A stretch of 9,601 bases of DNA. It comes from an uncultured Bacilli bacterium (GTDB taxonomy: Bacteria > Bacillota_I > Bacilli_A > RF39 > UBA660). Below are positions 1 to 6,744 of this stretch, piece after piece. The DNA lies in the NCBI GenBank assembly GCA_949440065.1, contig CASRZP010000052.1, positions 1 through 9,601 on the forward strand, read 5' to 3'. Each line of letters begins with the position of its first letter. Position 1 is the stretch's first letter. The notes under the pieces are model-generated. The model had not been told where the DNA came from, did no database searches, and saw only the letters and a program-made list of their open reading frames with translations. The position numbers were made by a program, and so were the translations under genes.

Positions 1-563
1 GATTCTCCATTTTGTATATTTGCATTTTCATCTACCCATAGACGTAAACGATAATTATGAATCGTTGTCCCTTCGTTAATGAATGTTCCTGAATCTAATA
101 TCATTGAACCAATGGGTGATCCTAGCTGTGTTTGATTATTTCTTGGAATAAAGTTTGTTGGCATTAATATTTCTTCGTAAGTTGTATCTGGATCTACTGC
201 TAGTTCTAAATATAGTTTTACTTCATTATCTTCCAAAGGGGTTATACCTGTTATAGGAATTTTAACTGCTGTTACTTCATATCCAATTGTCGTTGCTTTT
301 CCTAAGGTTGCTGTAACGGTAAAATCAAAAACATTGTTAGTTCCCGTTAATATCTTACCCATCTCATCGCTTATGGGATATGCTTCATTTAACATGATTC
401 CCGTTTTACCTTCGGTATAGATTAACATAATCGTACTTGATTCAATCACATTTTCTACTACACCTTCTTTAGAAAAGGTAAACGCTGCATAAGTTACACC
501 AATAGTTGCTATAATTAACAACAAAATCATAATACTCGGTAATATCCATTTATTTTTCTTCAT
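1..563 (-). CDS. Secreted protein with SipW-type signal peptide (N-terminal part, cut by window edge)
   Basis: An open frame runs from an ATG at 563 to the left edge without a stop, giving about 187 residues; the C-terminus lies outside the window. The start follows an AGGTG Shine-Dalgarno seven bases upstream. Residues 1-5 are basic (MKKNK), residues 6-24 are hydrophobic, and then comes TYAAFTFS. This is the arrangement of SipW/TasA/camelysin-type exported proteins, cleaved near the Ala-Ala. The rest is polar, Thr/Val/Glu-rich and beta-like (for example FDFTVTATLG, KLYLELAVD), which suits an extracellular beta-sandwich. Many uncultured Firmicutes encode sets of such proteins, presumably on the surface or in the matrix. 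No SipW-like peptidase gene is in the window. The role is unknown; the export prediction is firm and the fold is inference. The other SipW-type gene here, ending at 4753, is broken. Confidence 0.85.
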   Translation of the reverse strand, partial: MKKNKWILPSIMILLLIIATIGVTYAAFTFSKEGVVENVIESSTIMLIYTEGKTGIMLNEAYPISDEMGKILTGTNNVFDFTVTATLGKATTIGYEVTAVKIPITGITPLEDNEVKLYLELAVDPDTTYEEILMPTNFIPRNNQTQLGSPIGSMILDSGTFINEGTTIHNYRLRLWVDENANIQNGE

Positions 564-704
564 TTTCTTACACCTATTTTCCTTATTATTCCCTTTTAGT
601 TTGCCACAAAACCAAAAAGAAAAAACATAAATGTTAACTAATTATCAACTATTTTTATCTTAACTTATTTTTGTTTATGTAGCATTTAGTAATTTTTACC
701 ACAT
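564..704. other. AT-rich intergenic stretch upstream of the secreted-protein gene
   Basis: It holds the Shine-Dalgarno site of the gene at 1-563. I find no convincing -35/-10 pair, no RNA gene and no small ORF with a ribosome site. A promoter for the minus-strand gene is expected here because the preceding gene is closed by the hairpin at 705-732, but no hexamer pair with 16-18 bp spacing stood out. Confidence 0.5.
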
Positions 705-732
705 AAAAAATTAGAACTAGTCTAACTTTTTT
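705..732 (-). terminator. Hairpin terminator after the ATPase pseudogene
   Basis: On the minus strand the stem TTAGA/TCTAA has a five-base loop and is flanked by A6 upstream and T6 downstream, which can extend the pairing around a bulged G. It begins 15 bases after the ATPase stop codon. The stem is GC-poor, so it may be a weak terminator. Because of the symmetry, it would also work for plus-strand transcripts. Confidence 0.55.
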
Positions 733-747
733 CTAAATCAAAATTCT

Positions 748-2098
748 TTATAATAATGGTGTCATATACAAAGGAAGATAAAGTATTCCATTTTCTTCTT
801 TCAAATCACCAGTATGTATAATATATGGTGTTGCTAGTTGTTCTTTATATTTTTTTATAAATTTATTCATCGATACCAAAGTATAATTTTTACTTGATTT
901 CACTTCAATAGGAGAAATATTATGGCGACTAGTAATTTTCGACTTTGCAATCAAAAAATCAATTTCCATTCGCTCACTACTATTTTCTCTAGAAGAATTA
1001 GAATAGAAAAATAATTTATGCTGATTCATCGCTAACATTTGAGAAACAATATTTTCAATAATCATTCCCTCGTTGTATTCTAATTTATCAAATAAAATTT
1101 TCTTATATACCTCTTCTTTTACTAAACCTTGTTCATCAAAAGAATGAGAAATCAATAAGCCCGTATCTGCCATATAGCATTTCATGGATGCATTATCTGT
1201 ATTTAATGATAAACCAATGCTAGGTTCTGTAGTATTAAAACAACAATTAACAATCATAGCATCCCTTAACCAGACAAAAGCATCTTCATAATCCCTAGTT
1301 CTAGCATCTTTTTCTAAAGAACTTAACTTAAATTTTTTCTCATGTTTTTGTAATTGTGAAGGAATTTCATCAAAAATACTTTCCACTTTTAGACTATACT
1401 TTCCAGAATGTTTCTTGATATCATCTTGGTACAAATTTAAAATATTTCTTTTCACTTGATCTACTGCATAAAAATCTTTCGTTTTTATATATTCTTCTAC
1501 TGCTTGAGGCATTCCACCTACAATCATGTACTGGTGAAAATAATTCATCGCCTTTCGGTGAAGTGATTCTCCCAAATTTTTTTCTCATCAAAACATTTTT
1601 TTATTAACCCCATCAAATTTTGATTGTCCATTGCCCATAAAAATTCTTCGAAATCTAAAGGAAACATGTTTAAATGTTGTTCTTCAGAGGGAATCAAAAT
1701 ATCTTGTACATTTTCACGAATAGACACTAGTGAACCTGTTTCTATGTAATCATAGCGACCATCTTCAACTAAGTATTTAATGGCAGATCTTGCTCGTGGA
1801 TATAATTGAACCTCATCAAAAATCACTACACTTTTGCGTTCTTTCAATTCTACATTATAATAATTTGACAAATACATAAATAAAGTATTCAAATCATCCA
1901 AGTATAAATCAAATAATTTTTTGATATCTTCTGGTACTCGGTTAAAATCTAGCAGAATATAGCTTTCATAATTTTCTTTGGCAAACTCTAATGCAATGTA
2001 ACTTTTTCCCACACGTCTAGCACCGTCAATTAATAACGCTGTTTTCCCATTAGATTTTTTTTCCACTCTAACATTTGATTGTAAATTTTCCTTTTCAT
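748..2098 (-). pseudogene. AAA_14/DUF4143 (COG1373-type) ATPase broken by two frameshifts
   Basis: The reading frame starts at ATG 2098 after a strong AAGGAGG site seven bases upstream. It begins MKRKIYNQMLEWKKK, then loses frame in an A8 run (plus-strand T8 at 2055-2062). The second frame carries the Walker A GARRVGKS (about residues 26-33), Walker B VVIFDE (91-96) and the conserved ETGS (120-123). It loses frame again in an A7 run (plus-strand T7 at 1577-1583) and would stop at 1545. The third frame carries the DUF4143 part, including VGGMPQAV, ADTGLL and the nuclease-like EIDFLI...PIEVKSS, and ends at 748. Adding one A at each run restores a continuous 450-residue protein, a normal length for the family. 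These ATPases are common in gut bacteria and archaea, with no settled function. Without rescue, no full-length product is made; a TTG at 2135 opens the middle frame but has no ribosome site. Confidence 0.88.
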
Positions 2099-2105
2099 CA
2101 GTATT

Positions 2106-2112
2106 CCTCCTT
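2106..2112 (-). promoter_or_regulatory. Ribosome binding site fixing the ATPase start
   Basis: The minus-strand sequence AAGGAGG lies seven bases before ATG 2098. It is a near-perfect Shine-Dalgarno site. It shows that the original start is this ATG, in a different frame from the longest uninterrupted Walker A-containing ORF, and so exposes the first frameshift. Confidence 0.85.
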
Positions 2113-2118
2113 TTCTTC

Positions 2119-2124
2119 ATTATA
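2119..2124 (-). promoter_or_regulatory. Likely -10 element of the ATPase gene
   Basis: A consensus TATAAT on the minus strand lies about 20 bases before the ATPase start codon. The matching -35 position (2142-2147) is only a T-run belonging to the asnS terminator, so the promoter is weak or relies on the -10 alone. Transcription would start near 2112, immediately before the ribosome site. Confidence 0.4.
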
Positions 2125-2141
2125 CACGAAATCAAGATTTT

Positions 2142-2177
2142 AAAAAAAGAAAAGGTCTAGAATTTTTTCTAAACCTT
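2142..2177 (-). terminator. Rho-independent terminator of asnS
   Basis: On the minus strand AAGGTTTAGAA and TTCTAGACCTT form an 11-bp stem with one G-U pair and an AAAA loop, followed by TTCTTTTTTT. It starts 11 bases after the asnS stop codon and separates asnS from the ATPase gene. Confidence 0.9.
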
Positions 2178-2188
2178 GTTTCTTCCTC

Positions 2189-3577
2189 TTAAAATTCACA
2201 GTTTCTAGGAGTTCTTGGGAATGGGATAACATCACGAATGTTGTCTACACCAGTTAGATAAATTAACAAACGTTCAAATCCCATACCAAATCCAGAATGA
2301 ACACATCCACCGTATTTGCGAAGATTAATGTACCATGATAGTTCGCTCTCATCTACTTTCATTGCTTTCATTCGATCAAGAAGTACATCAAGTCGTTCTT
2401 CTCTTTGACTACCACCCATTAATTCTCCTGCACCAGGTACTAAAAGGTCTACTGCTGCTACTGTTTTTAAATCATCATTTACTCTCATGTAAAACGCTTT
2501 TATATCCTTTGGCCAATTGTACACAAAAACTGGAGCATGGAACAATTCTTCAGTTAAGTACTTCTCGTGTTCCTTAGCTAAATCCTCACCATGTAACGGC
2601 TTATTCTCAAAATCTTTGCCACTTTTTATCAAATAATCAATCGCTTCTTCATGCGTAATTCTAACGGCTTCTTTATCTAAAATCACTTGTAACTTATCTA
2701 ATAGGCCAGGTTCCACATATTGATTAAAGAACTTCATTTCTTCTTTCGCATGTTCCATCACATAACGAATAATAAATTTCAAAGCATCTTCTTCGATATT
2801 CATTAATTCCTCTAAATCACAAAAAGCAATTTCTGGTTCAATCATCCAAAACTCTGAAGCATGTGTTTTGGTATTGGATACTTCTGCTCTAAACGTAGGT
2901 CCAAATGTATAAATCTTTTTAAAAGCCATCGCAAACGCTTCCCCTTGTAATTGTCCAGATACCGTTAAAGATGTTTTTTTCCCAAAGAAATCCTCATGGT
3001 AGTTAATTTCACCTTCATCATTTCTTGGCAAATGGTCTAAATCAAGGGAAGTCACTTGAAACATTTCTCCAGCACCTTCACAGTCACTTCCTGTAATTAA
3101 TGGTGCATGTAAATACACATATCCTCGCTCTTGAAAATAGGTGTGAATCGCCATAGCTGCTACACTACGCACACGAAATACCGCTTGAAAAAGGTTAGTT
3201 CTAGGGCGAAGATAGGCTACTTCCCTTAAAAACTCTCTTGTGTGACGCTTAGGTTGAATGGGATAATCTTCTAAACTATCTCCTAATAACTCTATTTTTT
3301 TCGCTTTGATTTCAAAATCCTGCTCAGCCTTAGGAGACTTTACTACTTCCCCTTCTACACAAATAGCACTTCCAATACGATATTTTTGTATCTCATCAAA
3401 ATCTACTAAATCATTTTCATAAATTACTTGAATATTTCCTAAACAAGTTCCATCAGAAAAATCAATAAATCCAAATTCTTTTTGTTTACGATGATTTTTA
3501 ATCCATCCTTTTAATACGACTACTTTTCCAAAATATTCATCTGTTTTTTTTGTTAAATCTAAACAATCTAATTCCAT
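2189..3577 (-). CDS. asnS: Asparaginyl-tRNA synthetase
   Basis: This class IIb aminoacyl-tRNA synthetase attaches asparagine to tRNA-Asn in the cytoplasm. It is 462 residues long, a normal length for the family. Residues about 15-100 form the N-terminal OB-fold anticodon-binding domain (GKVVVLKGWI, GFIDFSDGT). The catalytic core follows, with motif 2 containing FRAE (229-232) and HASEFWMIEPE, and motif 3 GFGMGFERLLIY (429-440). The ending RDVIPFPRTPRNCEF is characteristic of AsnRS rather than AspRS. I chose ATG 3577 because AGGTG lies six bases upstream; a GTG at 3586 in the same frame sits inside that ribosome site. The gene has its own strong promoter at 3653-3681 and a terminator at 2142-2177. 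The leader is only about 60-70 bases, too short for a T-box. An A8 run near the N-terminus is in frame. Confidence 0.97.
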   Translation of the reverse strand: MELDCLDLTKKTDEYFGKVVVLKGWIKNHRKQKEFGFIDFSDGTCLGNIQVIYENDLVDFDEIQKYRIGSAICVEGEVVKSPKAEQDFEIKAKKIELLGDSLEDYPIQPKRHTREFLREVAYLRPRTNLFQAVFRVRSVAAMAIHTYFQERGYVYLHAPLITGSDCEGAGEMFQVTSLDLDHLPRNDEGEINYHEDFFGKKTSLTVSGQLQGEAFAMAFKKIYTFGPTFRAEVSNTKTHASEFWMIEPEIAFCDLEELMNIEEDALKFIIRYVMEHAKEEMKFFNQYVEPGLLDKLQVILDKEAVRITHEEAIDYLIKSGKDFENKPLHGEDLAKEHEKYLTEELFHAPVFVYNWPKDIKAFYMRVNDDLKTVAAVDLLVPGAGELMGGSQREERLDVLLDRMKAMKVDESELSWYINLRKYGGCVHSGFGMGFERLLIYLTGVDNIRDVIPFPRTPRNCEF

Positions 3578-3598
3578 GTTTCTCACCTCAATGATTAT

Positions 3599-3637
3599 GA
3601 TTTTAATAAACTTTTTTTATTCATTCTTACTAAAATC
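3599..3637 (-). promoter_or_regulatory. Possible AU-rich stem-loop in the asnS leader
   Basis: In the minus-strand leader, AATAAA and TTTATT pair around a five-base loop, and GATTTT/AAAATC can extend the stem past an unpaired stretch on one side. It lies about 10 bases before the ribosome site. The stem is almost all A-U and may be chance in such AT-rich DNA. Confidence 0.2.
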
Positions 3638-3652
3638 TTCTTCCTTTGTGTC

Positions 3653-3681
3653 ATTATAGCACAAAAGCCTTTTCCTTTCAA
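3653..3681 (-). promoter_or_regulatory. asnS promoter
   Basis: On the minus strand there is TTGAAA (3681-3676), a 17-bp spacer, then TATAAT (3658-3653) preceded by an extended -10 TGC. This is the clearest sigma-A promoter in the window. Transcription would begin near 3646, giving a leader of about 70 bases to the asnS start. Confidence 0.85.
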
Positions 3682-3689
3682 TGATTTTA

Positions 3690-3698
3690 TGATAGAAT
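3690..3698 (+). promoter_or_regulatory. Probable extended -10 of trpS
   Basis: TGATAGAAT matches the extended -10 pattern TGnTAnnnT. The -35 position is poor (TTTTCC), as is common with extended -10 promoters. Transcription would start near 3705, which favours the second ATG (3720) as the trpS start. Confidence 0.4.
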
Positions 3699-3719
3699 GA
3701 AGAAATGGAAGTGAGAGAA

Positions 3720-4739
3720 ATGAAAAAAACAATATTAACGGGTGATAGACCTACAGGTAGCTTACACATTGGACATTATTTAGGTTCTCTAAAACAGCGT
3801 GTGGCCTTACAAGATGAATATCATTGTTATATTGAAATTGCTGATGTGCAAGCCTTAACGGATAATTTTAATAATCCTAAAAAGGTACGTGATAATGTTC
3901 GTGAGGTAGCAAAAGACTATTTAGCCGTTGGACTAGATCCGAATAAGGTAACTATTTTTGTACAATCGATGATTCCTGAAATTGCTGAGTTAACGGTATA
4001 TTATTCTAATCTAGTAACTATTGCAAGACTTTATCGTAACCCTACGGTAAAAGGAGAAATTGAACAGAAAAAACACCTTTTTGGAGAAGATGGCAGTAGC
4101 TTAACCTATGGTTTTTTAGGATATCCTGTTAGTCAAGCTGCTGATATCACCGCATTTAATGCTGACTTGATTCCAGTAGGAGAAGATCAATTACCAATGA
4201 TTGAACAAACAAGAGAAATCGTAAGACGTTTCAATAACATTTATGGAGAAACGTTAACTGAACCAGAAGCACTTGTTGGAAAAGTGGGAAGATTAAAAGG
4301 ACTAGATGGGAACAATAAAATGGGAAAAAGTCTAGGAAATGCGATTTTTCTATCAGATAGTGAGGAAATAGTTAATCAAAAAATTGCTAATGCGATAACT
4401 GACCCTGATAAAATTAAAAAAGATGATCCAGCTAATCCCGATGTTTGTATGGTTTACTATTATCATAAAATTTTTAGTGAGGACAACTTACCTACTATCT
4501 GCGAAGAATGTAAAAAGGGACTACGTGGATGTGTAGCTTGTAAAAAAGAACTAGCAAAAAATTTAAATGATTTTCTAGAACCAATAAGAAATAAACGTAA
4601 ATATTATGATGAAAATCCTGAAGAAGTGGATAAAATTTTACAAGAAGGAACGAACAAAGCAAGGGAAAAAGCCATTGAAACTATGGCTAGAGTTAGAGAA
4701 AGTATGCAAATTGATTACGATTTTACCAAAAGACCTTAG
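3720..4739 (+). CDS. trpS: Tryptophanyl-tRNA synthetase, iron-sulfur-cluster-type Cys motif
   Basis: This class I synthetase charges tRNA-Trp. It is about 339 residues long. The N-terminus TGDRPTGSLHIGH contains the HIGH signature at 16-19, and GNNKMGKSLGN contains the KMSKS-loop signature as KMGKS (200-204). I chose ATG 3720 over ATG 3705 because family members begin at this point (MKK-I-LTGDRPTG) and the purine-rich GGAAGTGAGAG precedes it. Cys243, Cys264, Cys271 and Cys274 form C-x20-C-x6-C-x2-C in the C-terminal domain. This closely resembles the C-x22-C-x6-C-x2-C [4Fe-4S] site described in Thermotoga maritima TrpRS; cluster binding here is inference. The gene diverges from asnS and converges on the broken secreted-protein gene, with 13 bases between their stops. 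Confidence 0.97.
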   Translation: MKKTILTGDRPTGSLHIGHYLGSLKQRVALQDEYHCYIEIADVQALTDNFNNPKKVRDNVREVAKDYLAVGLDPNKVTIFVQSMIPEIAELTVYYSNLVTIARLYRNPTVKGEIEQKKHLFGEDGSSLTYGFLGYPVSQAADITAFNADLIPVGEDQLPMIEQTREIVRRFNNIYGETLTEPEALVGKVGRLKGLDGNNKMGKSLGNAIFLSDSEEIVNQKIANAITDPDKIKKDDPANPDVCMVYYYHKIFSEDNLPTICEECKKGLRGCVACKKELAKNLNDFLEPIRNKRKYYDENPEEVDKILQEGTNKAREKAIETMARVRESMQIDYDFTKRP

Positions 4740-4752
4740 GTCTTTTTCTTTT
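4728..4752 (+). terminator. trpS terminator overlapping the stop codon
   Basis: AAAAGACC and GGTCTTTT form an 8-bp stem with a three-base loop, followed by a T-rich tract (TCTTTTTT). The trpS TAG lies in the loop and second arm, so the terminator is folded into the end of the gene. In the opposite direction the stem is followed by only TTTT, so it would be weak for the convergent gene. Confidence 0.85.
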
Positions 4753-5782
4753 TTACTCTGTATCAGTAATGGTTACATTTCCCACGGTTCCCGTTACAAA
4801 AGATGTACCAGAAGTTCCTGTAATAATTTTGTTCCAATCAAAACTTTTTCCTGTTTGATTTACGATTGTTTTTAAATATTGATTTTTAGTAATTGGTGAT
4901 TCTATCGTTGTAACCGTATTAGGTATAACTATCTTTCGTAAAGCTTGAACATCAGCGATACCATTTTCCATATATGTAGCACTTGTTTTAATCATATAAC
5001 TTTCCTTATTATAATAAAAAGCCTTACTTGCTATTTTAGTAACAGGAAAACCATGAATTTCATTTGGTACTACAGCTATAGTATTACACGGTAGATAACT
5101 ATCATCTTGAGATAAAGTATTTGCCTCATCACTTAATATCATTCTCATCGAAGTTGGAACAGGTCCAATAAATTCTAACTTGGGAATTTCTTCTTCTACT
5201 ACTGGAGGTATAGCATACGATAGAATTGCATTACTCCTATGATCAAAAATATAGCAGGCATCATCATCTTCATAATTACTAAGATAATAAGCATTAGGAA
5301 TATCATCAATATTCAAATCGTGAAACTCCATTCCCATAGTTAACCCTAACTTAAGGTAACTAGAATAATCTGTAGAAGTTTTAATTTTATAAGTATAGGC
5401 TTCCCCCAACAGGAATAACTATCCCTTCTAAACTAGGAAGAGCACCTTCACTACCTAAATATCCGACTCGATTTTGAAAAGAATTAAAATCTTTTTGACT
5501 CTCTTCACTTCTTGTTTTTTCTATATCTAATTCTCGATACACCAAATATTTCGTTGGTAAATCGCCAGTGTTGGTAATGGTAATTGTTACTACCTTACTC
5601 CCCTTTATCTCATAATTATCTTCTATTTTATCGATAGATATTTTTCCCCCTAGCTATCCTACTTTCATGGTAATTACTGACTTACTAATTTGACTCACAC
5701 TAAATATAGCATAAGATTGAGAACATATAATAATACCAGTAATGAGAATTCCCATAATTAAAAACATTCCTACTTTTTTCAC
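4753..5782 (-). pseudogene. SipW-type secreted protein with BspA-like leucine-rich C-terminus, broken by a stop and a frameshift
   Basis: The frame starts at GTG 5782, eight bases after GGGAG. It encodes a SipW-type signal peptide (hydrophobic residues 5-20, then QSYAIFSVS). Codon 43 is TAG (5656-5654). Beyond it, the same frame continues as plausible protein (KVVTITITNTGDLPTKYLVY) to a G5 run (plus-strand C5 at 5403-5407). There one extra base shifts the frame: upstream reads EGIVIPVGG, and downstream continues as GEAYTYKIKTST. The C-terminal part resembles BspA-like leucine-rich repeats (GFPVTKIASKAF, LRKIVIPNTVTTI, YLKTIVNQTGKSFDW) and ends in a TGT-rich tail. Repaired, it would be about 342 residues, an exported surface protein with a beta-rich middle. 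From 5409 an ORF of 218 codons opens with TTG but has no ribosome site or signal peptide, so it is not a gene on its own. Confidence 0.82.
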
Positions 5783-5824
5783 TTTTCATACTCCCTATTC
5801 CAAAATTTTTGTATCATAACAACA

Positions 5825-5850
5825 AAAAGAACAGAAACTTCTGCTCTTTT
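5825..5850 (-). terminator. Terminator downstream of the small ORF
   Basis: On the minus strand AAAAGAGCAGAA and TTCTGTTCTTTT form a 12-bp stem with one G-T(U) pair and a very small central loop, followed by a T. On the plus strand the same site has an A-C mismatch, so the minus direction is favoured. It closes the transcript carrying 5874-5999 just before the broken secreted-protein gene. Confidence 0.65.
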
Positions 5851-5873
5851 CTTTATTAAATATGGGGTTTACT

Positions 5874-5999
5874 TTAAAAGCTGCCCCTAGTTGACATTTG
5901 GTTAATTTCCATATTTTCAGAAATGTTGTATATTTCTTGGACAGTTTTTACAAAAGGTTTGCTATACATTTCTAGAGTGTTTTTAACTACCTTTTCCAT
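5874..5999 (-). CDS. Possible small protein of 41 residues
   Basis: An ATG at 5999 opens a 41-residue frame ending in TAA at 5874. The product is charged and amphipathic, starting MEKVVKNTLEMYSKP and ending NQMSTRGSF, with no membrane segment or signal peptide. Upstream in the same frame are two GTG codons. AGGAAAG lies eight bases before the second, which would give 44 residues; the site before ATG is only GTGGTG-like. A terminator-like hairpin follows 24 bases after the stop, and another separates the frame from 6076-6744. The composition looks like protein, but I do not recognise a family. The plus strand here also has a 63-codon ORF with no ribosome site, which I take as its shadow. It could equally be a remnant or non-coding. 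Confidence 0.35.
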   Translation of the reverse strand: MEKVVKNTLEMYSKPFVKTVQEIYNISENMEINQMSTRGSF

Positions 6000-6048
6000 A
6001 CTGTTCACCACTACTTTCCTATCTATAGAATATTTTATCACAAATAAG

Positions 6049-6072
6049 AAAAAAAGGAAAATTTATTTTTCC
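6049..6072 (-). terminator. Terminator of the DUF3603-like gene
   Basis: On the minus strand GGAAAA and TTTTCC pair around a five-base loop and are directly followed by T7. It starts four bases after the stop codon at 6076. The stem is short, so read-through into 5874-5999 is possible. Confidence 0.6.
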
Positions 6073-6075
6073 CTA

Positions 6076-6744
6076 TTACGTTGTTTTATGTACACCTCTT
6101 TTCGAGTGCATTAATTTTACCATTTTATATAAGTTAATATGATTTATTGTCAACTCTTCTTGCATACTATCACATAATGATTGATACATCAATGATAAAT
6201 CACTAGGTGAATCATCAAAAATTTCATGATACATATACGTAAGCTTTTCCACATTCTTCGTTTTATAACTATATTTAAACTCTTTTGCTAAATAGTTTTT
6301 CATCTTTAACTCATGACGAGTAAAATAATTCATTCCCTCTCCATTTTTTAACACTTGATAGTTAATCTTTTCTTCATCAAGGGTACCAATGGTTTCTAGT
6401 ATCTCTTCTTCTTCATCTAATAAAAGACTACTTTTATAAATACTAGTACCATCACTAGCAAACTCCACTGCGATAACTTTGTAACCATCACTAAACAAAC
6501 ATCCATACTCAATTTTTTCAATTTTCTTATTAAAAAATACTTCTGTTTTCCTTAAAATACTTTCTAAAAATAATGCATCAATCTTCACTGTGTGATACCA
6601 CAAATCATGCATAAGACGGTAATCTACTTTATATAAAGGAATCTTTTTAATATGTTCCAAATCATCATTTTGATCCCATTCGAAAAAGTCATACGCCTTA
6701 TTTTGATCTGTCCAATTTAAGATAATATCATATACATTAATCAT
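6076..6744 (-). CDS. DUF3603/UPF0736 (YjbA-like) protein
   Basis: The protein has 222 residues, is soluble and acidic, and has no signal peptide or membrane segment. The pattern MINVYDIILNW, FFEWDQNDD, KKIPLYKV, YGCLFSDGYKVIAVEF, SSLLLDEEEEILE and LTRHELK-type spacing recalls UPF0736/DUF3603 (Bacillus YjbA), from memory rather than a search. The function of that family is not established. I chose ATG 6744 because AAAGGTGG lies eight bases upstream; a GTG at 6756 sits within that site. The start overlaps the end of the upstream membrane-protein gene by eight bases (ATGATTAA), so translation is probably coupled. In Bacillus subtilis yjbA is, as I recall, next to trpS; here it is about 1.3 kb from trpS with a broken gene between. 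A terminator follows at 6049-6072. Confidence 0.75.
   Translation of the reverse strand: MINVYDIILNWTDQNKAYDFFEWDQNDDLEHIKKIPLYKVDYRLMHDLWYHTVKIDALFLESILRKTEVFFNKKIEKIEYGCLFSDGYKVIAVEFASDGTSIYKSSLLLDEEEEILETIGTLDEEKINYQVLKNGEGMNYFTRHELKMKNYLAKEFKYSYKTKNVEKLTYMYHEIFDDSPSDLSLMYQSLCDSMQEELTINHINLYKMVKLMHSKRGVHKTT

Noticed and set aside
748..1575. A separate DUF4143 protein starting at TTG 1575
   Set aside because: It has no ribosome site, and the upstream frame runs straight into it across the A7 run, so it is the C-terminal part of the broken ATPase.
1596..1602. A perfect A_AAA_AAA -1 slippery heptamer upstream of the second ATPase lesion
   Set aside because: A -1 shift here meets TGA within three codons, so it cannot produce the full-length protein.
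1545..2135. A separate 196-codon Walker ATPase gene starting at TTG 2135
   Set aside because: It has no ribosome site, and its first 25 or so codons are the wrong frame of MKRKIYNQMLEWKKK. It is the middle piece of the frameshifted gene starting at 2098.
2335..2577. Plus-strand 80-codon ORF inside asnS
   Set aside because: It is antisense to a well-conserved gene, lacks a ribosome site and has a Leu/His-rich composition typical of a shadow frame.
3582..3704. T-box or other riboswitch before asnS or trpS
   Set aside because: The leaders are under about 80 bases, with no room for a T-box and no antiterminator-like structure.
4606..4875. Plus-strand 89-codon ORF across the trpS end
   Set aside because: It overlaps trpS in another frame and reads through the terminator; there is no ribosome site.
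5654..5656. TAG as a reassigned sense codon
   Set aside because: trpS ends at TAG immediately before or within its terminator, and the same gene also carries a frameshift, so mutation is simpler.
5923..6114. Plus-strand 63-codon ORF
   Set aside because: It has no ribosome site and crosses the terminator and the end of the DUF3603-like gene. Its hydrophobic, Phe/Thr-rich content is what the antisense of AT-rich DNA gives.
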